Part shown: positions 8,611 through 16,222 of the stretch, piece by piece
Position numbering within the stretch: position 1 is the first letter of the stretch
Layout: every line of letters begins with the position of its first letter
Assembly: GCA_965114465.1 (NCBI GenBank)
Contig: CBCOYO010000001.1
Coordinates: forward strand, 17,233-81,232
Direction: 5' to 3'
Source of the DNA: COE1 sp965114465
GTDB taxonomy: Bacteria > Bacillota > Clostridia > Lachnospirales > Lachnospiraceae
Length of the DNA stretch: 64,000 nucleotides
Position numbers and translations under genes: made by a program
The notes under the pieces: generated by a model
What the model saw: only the letters and a program-made list of their open reading frames with translations
Told to the model about the DNA's origin: nothing
Database searches by the model: none

Positions 8611-11058
8611 CTATACAACCCGACGCATAATCTCTGCATATTTTTTTATATTCGATGCATTCACATATTTTTTCTGCGATTGCCCGTCCACCACAACAAG
8701 CGTCGGTGCCTGCATTACACCATACTCCACTGCAAGCTCCATATTTTCCTCTGCATCTATAATCGTGTAATCAATATTTTTCAGATATTCCTTTGCCAAA
8801 TAACAGTTAGGACAGGTTTTCGTTGTAAATAACAATACTTTATTTTCTGCTGTGAAAAGTTCTTTTGCGGATTCGTTATGTACTCTCCTATTACTATTTC
8901 TTACTTGCACACCTATATTTTGTATATCCTTATTACACGCAGATTCTTTTCTTGTTTCTTCCTTATATGCATCTGGCATCTGCACAGTGCTTCCTGCCTG
9001 ATACTCTGTACGGTTTGCATACTCTTGAAGTTTGCCGTCGTTCCAGTTTTGCACAGGTCTGTAGTAACCTGTAATCCGGCTGTAAACTTCTGTTGTACGG
9101 TTGCATTTCGGACAGATTTTCTGTTCACCGTTTAAGTAACCATGTTCTCTACAGATAGAATACGTCGGCGACATGGTGTAATAAGGAAGTTTGTAATTCT
9201 CCGCAATCGTGCGAACCAAATTTGCCGCCGCACGCCAATCCGGCAGTTTTTCCCCTAAAAAGGCATGGAAAACAGTTCCTGATGTATACAAGGTCTGCAA
9301 TTCGTCCTGAATATCAAGCGCATCAAAAATATCTGTTGTATAGTCCACTGGCAAATGGGAGGAATTGGTATAATAGGGCTTGTCCCCTTTCTTTCCCGCT
9401 GTAATAATATCGCTCCACTGCGCTCTGTCATGCTTGGCAAGGCGGTAGGTCGTACTCTCCGCTGGCGTTGCTTCCAAATTGTAAAGGTCACCATATTGCT
9501 CCTGATAATCCGAAAGCCTTTCCCGCATATGATTTAACACTTCCTTGGTAAATTCCTGTGTTTCCTTATGTGAAAGGTCTTTGCGAAGCCACTTGGCATT
9601 CAGCCCCGCCTCGTTCATGCCAATCAGCCCAATTGTAGAAAAATGACTATCAAAATTGCCCAAATATCGCTTAGTATAAGGATACAAGCCTTCTTCTAAA
9701 AGCTTTGCAATTACATTCCGCTTGATTTTCAGCGAACGCGCGCTTATATCCATCATTCTGTCCAAACGACTGTAAAACTCCGCTTTATCCGCTGAAAGAT
9801 ATGCAATACGCGGCATATTAATGGTTACTACGCCCACGCTGCCCGTACTCTCTCCCGAGCCAAAAAAACCACCTGTTTTTTTACGCAGTTCCCGCAGGTC
9901 AAGACGCAGGCGGCAGCACATACTGCGCACGTCCGACGGCTGCATATCCGAGTTAATATAGTTTGAAAAATAAGGCGTTCCATACTTTGCCGTCATTTCA
10001 AATAACAGGCGGTTGTTTTCGGTATCCGACCAATCAAAATCACGTGTTATGGAATAGGTCGGAATCGGATATTGAAATCCTCTGCCATCCTTATCCCCCT
10101 CGATCATGGTTTCAATAAACGCCTTATTTACCATATCCATTTCCCACTTGCAGTCTTTATAACAGAAATCCATTTCCTTCCCCCCGACAATCGCGGGCAG
10201 TTCTGCTAAATCTTCCGGCACCGTCCAATCCAATGTAATATTGCTAAAAGGTGCCTGCGTTCCCCACCGGCTTGGTGTATTTACGCCGTAAATAAAAGCT
10301 TCGATACATTTCTTCACTTCCGGATAAGATAGATTGTCTGCCTTTACAAACGGCGCAAGATAGGTGTCAAAGGAAGAAAATGCCTGTGCGCCTGCCCATT
10401 CATTCTGCATAATGCCAAGGAAATTAACCATTTGATTGCAAAGTACAGACAAATGTTTTGCCGGAGCTGACGAAATTTTTCCCGTAATGCCGCCAAGCCC
10501 TTCTTGAATTAACTGCTTCAAAGACCAGCCGGCACAGTAGCCTGTCAGCATAGATAAATCATGAATATGGATATCCGCATTTCTATGTGCCTCTGCAATC
10601 TCCTCATCATAAATTTCAGACAGCCAGTAATTCGCCGTGACCGCGCCAGAATTAGATAAAATCAAGCCGCCAACGGAATATGTAACCGTAGAATTTTCCT
10701 TTACCCGCCAATCCTCGATTTTTACATAACTGTTTACCACTTCCTTATAATCTAATATCGTGGATTTCATATTGCGCATTTTTTCCCGCTGCTTCCGATA
10801 AAGAATAAATGCTTTCGCTGTTTCTGTGTAGCCTGCCTGCTCTAACACTTTCTCCACACTGTCTTGAATGTCCTCAACGTGTATTGTTCCATCTTTTATC
10901 TTGCTCTGGATGTCCGCCGTTACCCGCAGCGCAAGTAAATCGACAATCTCCTGATTAAACTGCACCTGCGTCGCTTCAAATGCCTTAATAATAGCCCCGC
11001 CAATCTTGCCAAGATAAAACTCCGCCTTGCTGCCATCCCTTTTGACTACCTGAAACAT
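8611..11058 (-). CDS. nrdD: Class III anaerobic ribonucleoside-triphosphate reductase with C-terminal thioredoxin/glutaredoxin-like domain
   Basis: The 815-residue protein reduces ribonucleotides to deoxyribonucleotides without oxygen using a glycyl radical. An N-terminal ATP-cone (about 1-95, MFQVVKRDGSKAEF) is followed by the NrdD barrel, a CREH...CPKC zinc site (about 635-655) and the radical-glycine motif RITGYYRPVQNW near 661. The last 70 residues form an unusual add-on: FTTKTCPNCYLAKEYL (CxxC near 747) and a cis-proline-like MQAPTLVVV, the pattern of a small glutaredoxin/NrdH fold. This suggests a built-in thiol reductant, as known for NrdH-dependent NrdD types. No nrdG activase gene is adjacent. 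Two NrdR boxes lie upstream. Confidence 0.95.
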   Translation of the reverse strand: MFQVVKRDGSKAEFYLGKIGGAIIKAFEATQVQFNQEIVDLLALRVTADIQSKIKDGTIHVEDIQDSVEKVLEQAGYTETAKAFILYRKQREKMRNMKSTILDYKEVVNSYVKIEDWRVKENSTVTYSVGGLILSNSGAVTANYWLSEIYDEEIAEAHRNADIHIHDLSMLTGYCAGWSLKQLIQEGLGGITGKISSAPAKHLSVLCNQMVNFLGIMQNEWAGAQAFSSFDTYLAPFVKADNLSYPEVKKCIEAFIYGVNTPSRWGTQAPFSNITLDWTVPEDLAELPAIVGGKEMDFCYKDCKWEMDMVNKAFIETMIEGDKDGRGFQYPIPTYSITRDFDWSDTENNRLLFEMTAKYGTPYFSNYINSDMQPSDVRSMCCRLRLDLRELRKKTGGFFGSGESTGSVGVVTINMPRIAYLSADKAEFYSRLDRMMDISARSLKIKRNVIAKLLEEGLYPYTKRYLGNFDSHFSTIGLIGMNEAGLNAKWLRKDLSHKETQEFTKEVLNHMRERLSDYQEQYGDLYNLEATPAESTTYRLAKHDRAQWSDIITAGKKGDKPYYTNSSHLPVDYTTDIFDALDIQDELQTLYTSGTVFHAFLGEKLPDWRAAANLVRTIAENYKLPYYTMSPTYSICREHGYLNGEQKICPKCNRTTEVYSRITGYYRPVQNWNDGKLQEYANRTEYQAGSTVQMPDAYKEETRKESACNKDIQNIGVQVRNSNRRVHNESAKELFTAENKVLLFTTKTCPNCYLAKEYLKNIDYTIIDAEENMELAVEYGVMQAPTLVVVDGQSQKKYVNASNIKKYAEIMRRVV

Positions 11059-11231
11059 ACAATTCTGCTCCTTCCTGTGCCCTAAGAAACTGTAAAAATA
11101 CAGAAATAACGCAATTAAACTGCTTCTTTTTGTTCCTTACAGACATTAAAATAATAACCGGCACCTCTGCCGAAGCAAAAATGTGCCATTAGATAAATGA
11201 TATCAGATCGCTTTTTCCAAGTCAATCGAAC

Positions 11232-11279
11232 ACACAAAATATCATATGTTGTTTATTATAGTAATACAATATATAGTGT
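11232..11279 (-). promoter_or_regulatory. Two NrdR boxes overlapping the nrdD promoter
   Basis: ATACAATATATAGTGT (11264-11279) matches the NrdR-box consensus at 15 of 16 positions, and ACACAAAATATCATAT (11232-11247) at 12 of 16. The boxes are offset by 32 bp, about three helical turns, as usual for NrdR. On the minus strand a promoter TTGTAT (11264-11269) / TATGAT (11241-11246) with a 17-base spacer is embedded in the boxes, so NrdR binding would block nrdD transcription. NrdR itself is not in the window. Confidence 0.75.
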
Positions 11280-11427
11280 TTTTAACCACGCACTGGGCAT
11301 TTGTTTGATATGTTGGCAATCTTCATTTAAGCGCGTGTGTAATCAGGTGGGAAAGAGTTATCTTCCCCTACTCACGCATCGGACGTGGGCAGCTTTAGCT
11401 ATATATTTTCTTTCCACGTCCGTGTGC

Positions 11428-11469
11428 ATAATAATAGGAGCAAGCCAATCAGCCTGCTCCTATTATTTA
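11428..11469 (-). terminator. Rho-independent terminator of the TPR gene
   Basis: ATAATAATAGGAGCA and TGCTCCTATTATTTAT form a stem of about 15 bp around a 12-base loop. It lies just downstream of the TPR lipoprotein gene. The U-rich tail is within the stem's distal arm, so efficiency is uncertain. Confidence 0.6.
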
Positions 11470-11505
11470 TTGTGGTGTTTCAGCTATTTATAAAACTTCG
11501 CACTC

Positions 11506-12561
11506 CTACCGTGTACTTAAAAAATTACTTTCCCGTTTCGCCTTTGCGTCATCTGGATATAATTGAAGATATTCCTGCATAAGCGTCTTTGCCTGTGAAA
11601 AATTGCCCATATATTCGGTTGCAACAATTAGGTTAAATTTTAGTTCTTGCATATATCCCGCATCCCCAATATCAATCCCTGACTGAAAAGCGGCTATGGC
11701 ATCTTCGTAATTTCCTTGCCGCATTAGGCATGTCCCAAGTCCGTTGTAAATTGCCGCATTGGGGGGATTACTGTTAAGGTAAGTTTCATAGACATCTACT
11801 GCATACTTCATATCATTAAGTTTCTCATAAGTCTGTCCCAATAACAGCGACAATTCTGCATCTTTTCCTTCTACAAAAGCATCCAGATTAATGCGGGCAT
11901 TTTCATAATCTTCCAAATAAAAGTAAATCCTCCCTTTATCTTCGTTTTTCATAGACTTTTCTTTTTTCTTCATCAGGTCGTTTAGGTAGGCTCTGCCCTC
12001 CTCCTCAAAACCTGCCGCACGCATTTCTACATATGCATCCGTTACCAATTTGATATTATTGGGGGCAAGAGAAAATGCTTTTTCAAAATCCTTTATTGCC
12101 GCTTGATAATTATTTTGCTTTAAATAGACACATCCTCTTAAATAATAGGCATCTAAATCCTTTTTTCGAAGGGATATTATCGCTGTATAAATTTCCTCTG
12201 CCTCTGCATATTTCTTCTGTTTGATATATGCGGATGCCAAATAATAGTTTGTATCATAATCAAGATCTGTTAATTGTCCTACCGCAAACGAAGACGATGT
12301 TAGAAACGCTGTTTCCGCTTCGGCGTAATTGCCAAGCCCCATATAAGCAATTCCCATTCCACGGTAGGTTAACTGGCTGTCCTCTTTATTCAGCAGCGCC
12401 TTTTCAAAATTCTCCATTGCCGCCGTATAATCGTTTTGATCTAAGGCTTCCATTGCTTTTGCAAGATTCCCACCGTCTTTTTTCTTTGCACAACCGCCCA
12501 GCAAGAAAACTGCCATTAGCAAAATACTACAATATCTTATAATCCGTTGACTGTTTTTCAT
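11506..12561 (-). CDS. TPR-repeat lipoprotein
   Basis: A 351-residue predicted lipoprotein: a basic N-terminus and hydrophobic segment end in the lipobox LLGGC with Cys24. The rest is a series of roughly eight tetratricopeptide repeats (for example GMGIAYMGLGNYAEAETAF, and YNGLGTCLMRQGNYEDAIAAF), which make helical scaffolds for protein-protein contacts on the outer face of the membrane. No catalytic motif is seen. The ATG at 12561 is my start; a TTG two codons earlier (12567) has better spacing to AGAGGTG and could be used. It is transcribed alone. Confidence 0.85.
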   Translation of the reverse strand: MKNSQRIIRYCSILLMAVFLLGGCAKKKDGGNLAKAMEALDQNDYTAAMENFEKALLNKEDSQLTYRGMGIAYMGLGNYAEAETAFLTSSSFAVGQLTDLDYDTNYYLASAYIKQKKYAEAEEIYTAIISLRKKDLDAYYLRGCVYLKQNNYQAAIKDFEKAFSLAPNNIKLVTDAYVEMRAAGFEEEGRAYLNDLMKKKEKSMKNEDKGRIYFYLEDYENARINLDAFVEGKDAELSLLLGQTYEKLNDMKYAVDVYETYLNSNPPNAAIYNGLGTCLMRQGNYEDAIAAFQSGIDIGDAGYMQELKFNLIVATEYMGNFSQAKTLMQEYLQLYPDDAKAKRESNFLSTR

Positions 12562-12698
12562 ATTCAATGACTCACACCTCTAACCCGTGTCTATTACACT
12601 ACTTCTCTATATTTTAAATATAGCTGTTTTTATGATATATGAAATATGAAATACTGTCAATCCATTTCCCGCTTTTCTCTGGAATAAAGGTAACAAGC

Positions 12699-12855
12699 GT
12701 TACTTTTCACACCTTAGTAACCTATAAGCTGATAAAGACTGGCATGGGTGGAAATTGTAACAACAAGCCGTTACTTTTCACACCCGCGCCAAAGTAGTGA
12801 GAATTATGCGCCAAAATGCTAAAAGCTTTCGCTTTTTTACTTTAGCATTTGTGTG
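12699..12855. repeat. R2 interspersed repeat, copy 2 (inverted, composite)
   Basis: Inverted relative to copy 1. GTTACTTTTCACACC appears twice, separated by a block ending ATTGTAAC, then come the conserved GTAGTGAGAATTATGCGCC block and the AAATGCTAAAAGC hairpin. It fills most of the 310-bp gap between the TPR gene and the BlaR1-like gene; I see no gene there. Confidence 0.75.
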
Positions 12856-12871
12856 CAAAACCACTTCGTAT

Positions 12872-15325
12872 TCAATAACCCTTATTTTCTCTTGTTTGGC
12901 TACTAAGATATTTAACCACCTGATTATACAGTGTTGTTAAATCCTCTTTTGTTTGAGAAGCTGGATACAGTGCACCAAAAAGTGCCTCCATTTCTTCCCT
13001 ATTATAATTGTAAGTTTCTCCGTTGTATCCATTTTTCATTTCACACTCTGCAAACCCGTCAATGGTGGCAAAGAGCAGTACAGCGTCTGCAAAGAAAATA
13101 TCTTCATTGATCTGCCCGCTGGTATTATCTATTTTTGCATAGTGGCACGAAATTTTACTATCCGTACAAAACACAAATTCCGGATTAGAGGAATCACTTA
13201 TATAATAAGAATTATCTTGTTTTATCTCCGATTTCTTCTCAACAGACAATCCAAAAGAAGCAAGCTGGCAGATATATCCCTCTGGATCGGGAAGCGCTCT
13301 TAAAATATTGCCTATTTTATGATACTGATCCAAATGTCCCCTATTTGCAACAAGGGTATCTATCGCAGATTCCATAGACTGGGTACTGATTGTCAATATG
13401 GTAACCTTCTCCGCCAATGCTGCTAAATCTCTGCTTGCTGCTTCTAAATCCTTTTGCAGTGATTTCTCTGCTTTGCTGTAGTCCGCAGGAATATATAGGT
13501 AGCATTTTGGTGCTGCTAAAATTAAACTATTATCTTCTGCACTTTTAGTGTCTGATTTTTCATCTAATGAAATCTGTATATCATTTTGGCGCTGTATATT
13601 ATTTCGATACTGCACATCATCATCCACTTGAATTGTAAGATAACAACCTGAAAGTGTTTCAATATCGCCTCCACCTATTGTTACAACCGTTTTGCCATCC
13701 TCGTCCAGCAGCGTTGTCATTGTTTCATTTGGAGTATAGGTATGTTTACTATTGCTATTGTCTGGTATAAATACAGGAACGAAATCTTCTTTTTGATCAT
13801 ATTCTATTTCTTTATCTGGGCTATTGTTTGGCATATAAGTATGTTTACTATTGCTTTCGTCTGGTAAAAATACAGGAACGAAATCTTCTTTTTGATCATA
13901 TTCTATTTCTTCATTATTAATAGTGCTTTCCATCTTTATAGATTTTTCAGAAATATCCGTATTATCACTTTTATTATTTTTATTGGAGTTATTGTTTGTT
14001 GTGTAATTATGTTGCGTACTTTCTCCTTTGATATGTGCATTTAACGCACCATTAGATCCATACTCTCCTAATGTAACAATCTCCTTTTGATCTGCAAGCT
14101 GTACGGCCTCCTCCCAAGGTATAACGCAGAAACGCCCAATTTCCTGTTTTGACTGCTTATCAAATATTAAAATATCCGTTTGATTTTCTATTGTATATAC
14201 CATTTTTTCTGTCAATTTCTCTGGAAATGTTATCTGCAGGCTGTCTGTTGTTATTATGCCATCAGACGGAATTTCGCTGATCACCTTCTTGTTTGCCGTT
14301 GTTGCAGATGCTTTAGCGCCTGTAAATGTTACAATAACCGCAATCCCCATTGCAATCACTGTAAATAATACTGCTGCCATAAGCATTCTGGGCTTTTGTG
14401 CAATCTGCTGTACCCGCTGTGTAATTCCTTTTTTTCCTGATGCAGCGTTTGTGGCTGTACAAAATAGGTTGGAAACACGCGAATTTCGTTCCACTAATGC
14501 AACCAGTGTTCTTCCATAAGGTATCCGCTCCTCCTCGCCCAATTCTTGGATGGCTGCCTCATCACAGGCAAGTTCACAATCCCTCTGTGATACTACTGCG
14601 GCAATCCATACGAACGGGTGAAACCAATAAACTGCCAAAAGCACACACCGCAGCAGCGACCAAAAGATATCGCCGTGTTTCAGATGACAGTATTCATGTG
14701 CTAAAATATGACGGCATTTTTTCTCATCCGCTGCTATATCCTTCGTTAAATAAACGGCATTTTTCTCAAAAAATCCATACAGACATGGCGATTCTAGCGG
14801 GCTGACAAGATAAACTGGTAACTTTTGCCCCTCTGCCGGATATGGTTTGCGGTTTTGGTGCAGATGGCGCGTAAATACAAGATTTACATACAGCATCCAC
14901 AACATAGCAGTGCCCATTCCGATAAACCAGATTTTATGTAATAGATTATCCCACTTTCCACTCTGTAAATTGTCCAATAAGGTGCAAAACGCATCAAATA
15001 TATTTGTATTTTTGTCTGTTTCTGGTTCTTTTAGCAAAGGGAGTCCAGACAGCGGAAGTGCTTGAGATACCGCAATATCTGGTTCTGTTAAATAGGTATC
15101 AACTGCGGTTTCCATTTTTTGTGCCATATTCATAATACTGAAATTGCTTTTAGGAATCATATCTGCTTCCGGAAATACTACCGCCGCTGCTGGAAGTATT
15201 AAACGCAATGCTACTAGCAGCCACAAAGCATACTGCAAACGGGCACTGATTTTGCCCCGCAGCACCCTGCGCAGCAATAGTATACCGATTACTAACACTG
15301 AAGATGTTATCACTGCTTCTTTCAT
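12872..15325 (-). CDS. BlaR1/MecR1-type M56 metalloprotease antirepressor
   Basis: This 817-residue membrane protein has the M56 architecture: N-terminal hydrophobic helices (residues 4-22 and 33-50, further ones near 130-150 and 215-235), the zinc motif HILAHEYCHLKHGD (HEXXH near 203) and DCELACDEAAI. A further transmembrane helix near 320-340 leads into a long sensor region. In BlaR1 such proteins sense a signal outside and cleave the BlaI repressor inside. The C-terminal part shows no recognisable penicillin-binding domain, so the signal is unknown. It contains a 33-residue tandem duplication (EIEYDQKEDFVPVF, twice). The start follows AAAGGAGGATTCA. It is 15 bp downstream of the repressor gene. 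Confidence 0.88.
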   Translation of the reverse strand: MKEAVITSSVLVIGILLLRRVLRGKISARLQYALWLLVALRLILPAAAVVFPEADMIPKSNFSIMNMAQKMETAVDTYLTEPDIAVSQALPLSGLPLLKEPETDKNTNIFDAFCTLLDNLQSGKWDNLLHKIWFIGMGTAMLWMLYVNLVFTRHLHQNRKPYPAEGQKLPVYLVSPLESPCLYGFFEKNAVYLTKDIAADEKKCRHILAHEYCHLKHGDIFWSLLRCVLLAVYWFHPFVWIAAVVSQRDCELACDEAAIQELGEEERIPYGRTLVALVERNSRVSNLFCTATNAASGKKGITQRVQQIAQKPRMLMAAVLFTVIAMGIAVIVTFTGAKASATTANKKVISEIPSDGIITTDSLQITFPEKLTEKMVYTIENQTDILIFDKQSKQEIGRFCVIPWEEAVQLADQKEIVTLGEYGSNGALNAHIKGESTQHNYTTNNNSNKNNKSDNTDISEKSIKMESTINNEEIEYDQKEDFVPVFLPDESNSKHTYMPNNSPDKEIEYDQKEDFVPVFIPDNSNSKHTYTPNETMTTLLDEDGKTVVTIGGGDIETLSGCYLTIQVDDDVQYRNNIQRQNDIQISLDEKSDTKSAEDNSLILAAPKCYLYIPADYSKAEKSLQKDLEAASRDLAALAEKVTILTISTQSMESAIDTLVANRGHLDQYHKIGNILRALPDPEGYICQLASFGLSVEKKSEIKQDNSYYISDSSNPEFVFCTDSKISCHYAKIDNTSGQINEDIFFADAVLLFATIDGFAECEMKNGYNGETYNYNREEMEALFGALYPASQTKEDLTTLYNQVVKYLSSQTRENKGY
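13732..13929. repeat. 99-bp tandem duplication inside the BlaR1-like gene
   Basis: Two copies of a 99-bp unit, in frame with exact 99-bp periodicity (the block GAAATCTTCTTTTTGATCAT starts at 13781 and 13880). They encode two near-identical 33-residue segments in the extracellular part. Confidence 0.8.
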
Positions 15326-15340
15326 TGAATCCTCCTTTTT

Positions 15341-15724
15341 TCAATCTTTTTGTGCCTTTTCTGCCTGATTTAAAATATCATATAATTCTTGAATGTCCTG
15401 CGCAGACAATTGCTGATTTTTTACCATTGCATTTACCATCATACCGATACTGCCACGGTAAACCTTGTTTAAAAATCCCTTTGTTTCTTGTATGCATACT
15501 TCATTTTTAGATACCAACGGATAAAACTGCTTTGTGCGCCCTTGTGTTTCATAGGAAACAGCACCTTTCTTTTCCATGCGCCCAAGCATTGTAATAACTG
15601 TGTGTTTGTCCCAGCCTGTTTCCTCCTGCAAACCGGCAGTTAACTCCATAATCGTCCGCGGTGCTTTATCCCATAAATGATTCATAATTTTCCACTCACC
15701 GTCGGATAAACTAATTGGATTCAT
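15341..15724 (-). CDS. BlaI/MecI/CopY-family transcriptional repressor
   Basis: A 127-residue winged-helix repressor of the Penicillinase_R family: ISLSDGEWKIMNHLWDKAP, then TVITMLGRMEKKGAVSY, and a helical dimerisation tail. In the known systems the dimer binds TAC/GTA inverted repeats and is cleaved by its BlaR1 partner, which is the next gene here (15 bp away, same operon). The start at 15724 follows AAGGAGGT. Upstream are a perfect sigma-A promoter and TATACTAG repeats that likely form its operator. No beta-lactamase gene is next to the pair, so the target regulon is open. Confidence 0.92.
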   Translation of the reverse strand: MNPISLSDGEWKIMNHLWDKAPRTIMELTAGLQEETGWDKHTVITMLGRMEKKGAVSYETQGRTKQFYPLVSKNEVCIQETKGFLNKVYRGSIGMMVNAMVKNQQLSAQDIQELYDILNQAEKAQKD

Positions 15725-15828
15725 AATTAATATGTACCTCCTTTTTGTTTTGTAAAAACAGCCTGCAAATTCCTAATATATACTGGTAAACGCTAACATT
15801 TGCCAATTATGTCGACTCACGAGCATTA

Positions 15829-15857
15829 TATACTAGTACAGCGCTATACTAGGTATA
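15829..15857. promoter_or_regulatory. Candidate BlaI-type operator
   Basis: TATACTAGTA (15829-15838) and TATACTAGGTATA (15845-15857) repeat the TAC...GTA motif used by BlaI/MecI repressors, with TACTAGTA itself palindromic. They lie just downstream of the blaI-like promoter and overlap a second TATAAT on the minus strand (15825-15830). Confidence 0.55.
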
Positions 15858-15874
15858 CTTTTGTTTACCTATTT

Positions 15875-15903
15875 ATTATAAGCTTTTGGTATACATATGT
15901 CAA
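15875..15903 (-). promoter_or_regulatory. Consensus sigma-A promoter of the BlaI/BlaR1 operon
   Basis: A perfect TTGACA (15898-15903) and perfect TATAAT (15875-15880) are separated by exactly 17 bases on the minus strand, about 150 bp upstream of the repressor start. Confidence 0.75.
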
Positions 15904-16058
15904 CCTATTTTTATAATTTATTATACCCACAGCTTATTGACCCAAATAATGCAGAGTCTGGAATGAATTATACATTGAATGAAAATGAAATTTCTTATGA
16001 GGAATATACAGAATTATGCAGCAAAATTTTCGCTACAGAAGTAAATCAATGTCATTAA
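15897..16058 (+). pseudogene. Short open frame, possible gene relic
   Basis: A 53-codon frame (MSTYFYNLLYPQLIDPNN, ending EVNQCH) runs plus-strand between the BlaI operon promoter and the pullulanase gene. It has protein-like composition but no ribosome site, and its start overlaps the opposite-strand -35 box. I do not recognise it. It may be the tail of a lost gene or chance. Apart from the terminator at 16157, the rest of 15904-16222 shows nothing. Confidence 0.25.
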
Positions 16059-16156
16059 CTTAAGGCATTTCTGACCGAAACTGGGTTGTGCAAAACCTTG
16101 AATTGCCAGACATTTTCTAATGCTGATCAGGGGGCAGAAGATTCTTAAAAAATTGA

Positions 16157-16190
16157 GAAAAAAAGAGCAGAGGATTTTATTTCCCCTGCC
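16157..16190 (-). terminator. Rho-independent terminator of the pullulanase gene
   Basis: On the minus strand GCAGGGGA and TCCTCTGC pair around AAATAAAA and are followed by TCTTTTTTTCTC, about 30 bp past the stop codon. Confidence 0.8.
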
Positions 16191-16222
16191 CTTTCTGCGC
16201 TGCATTTATTATGCGGTCTTTG

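Larger units (their letters stand above)
11059..11505. other. nrdD promoter region and intergenic DNA
   Basis: The 447 bp between nrdD and the TPR gene hold no convincing gene. They contain two NrdR boxes with an overlapping promoter (11232-11279), a second possible minus-strand promoter downstream of it (TTGACT and TATCAT, 17 bases apart, about 11196-11224), the inverted pair GGACGTGGG / CCACGTCC near 11380-11422, and a terminator at 11428-11469. Confidence 0.6.
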
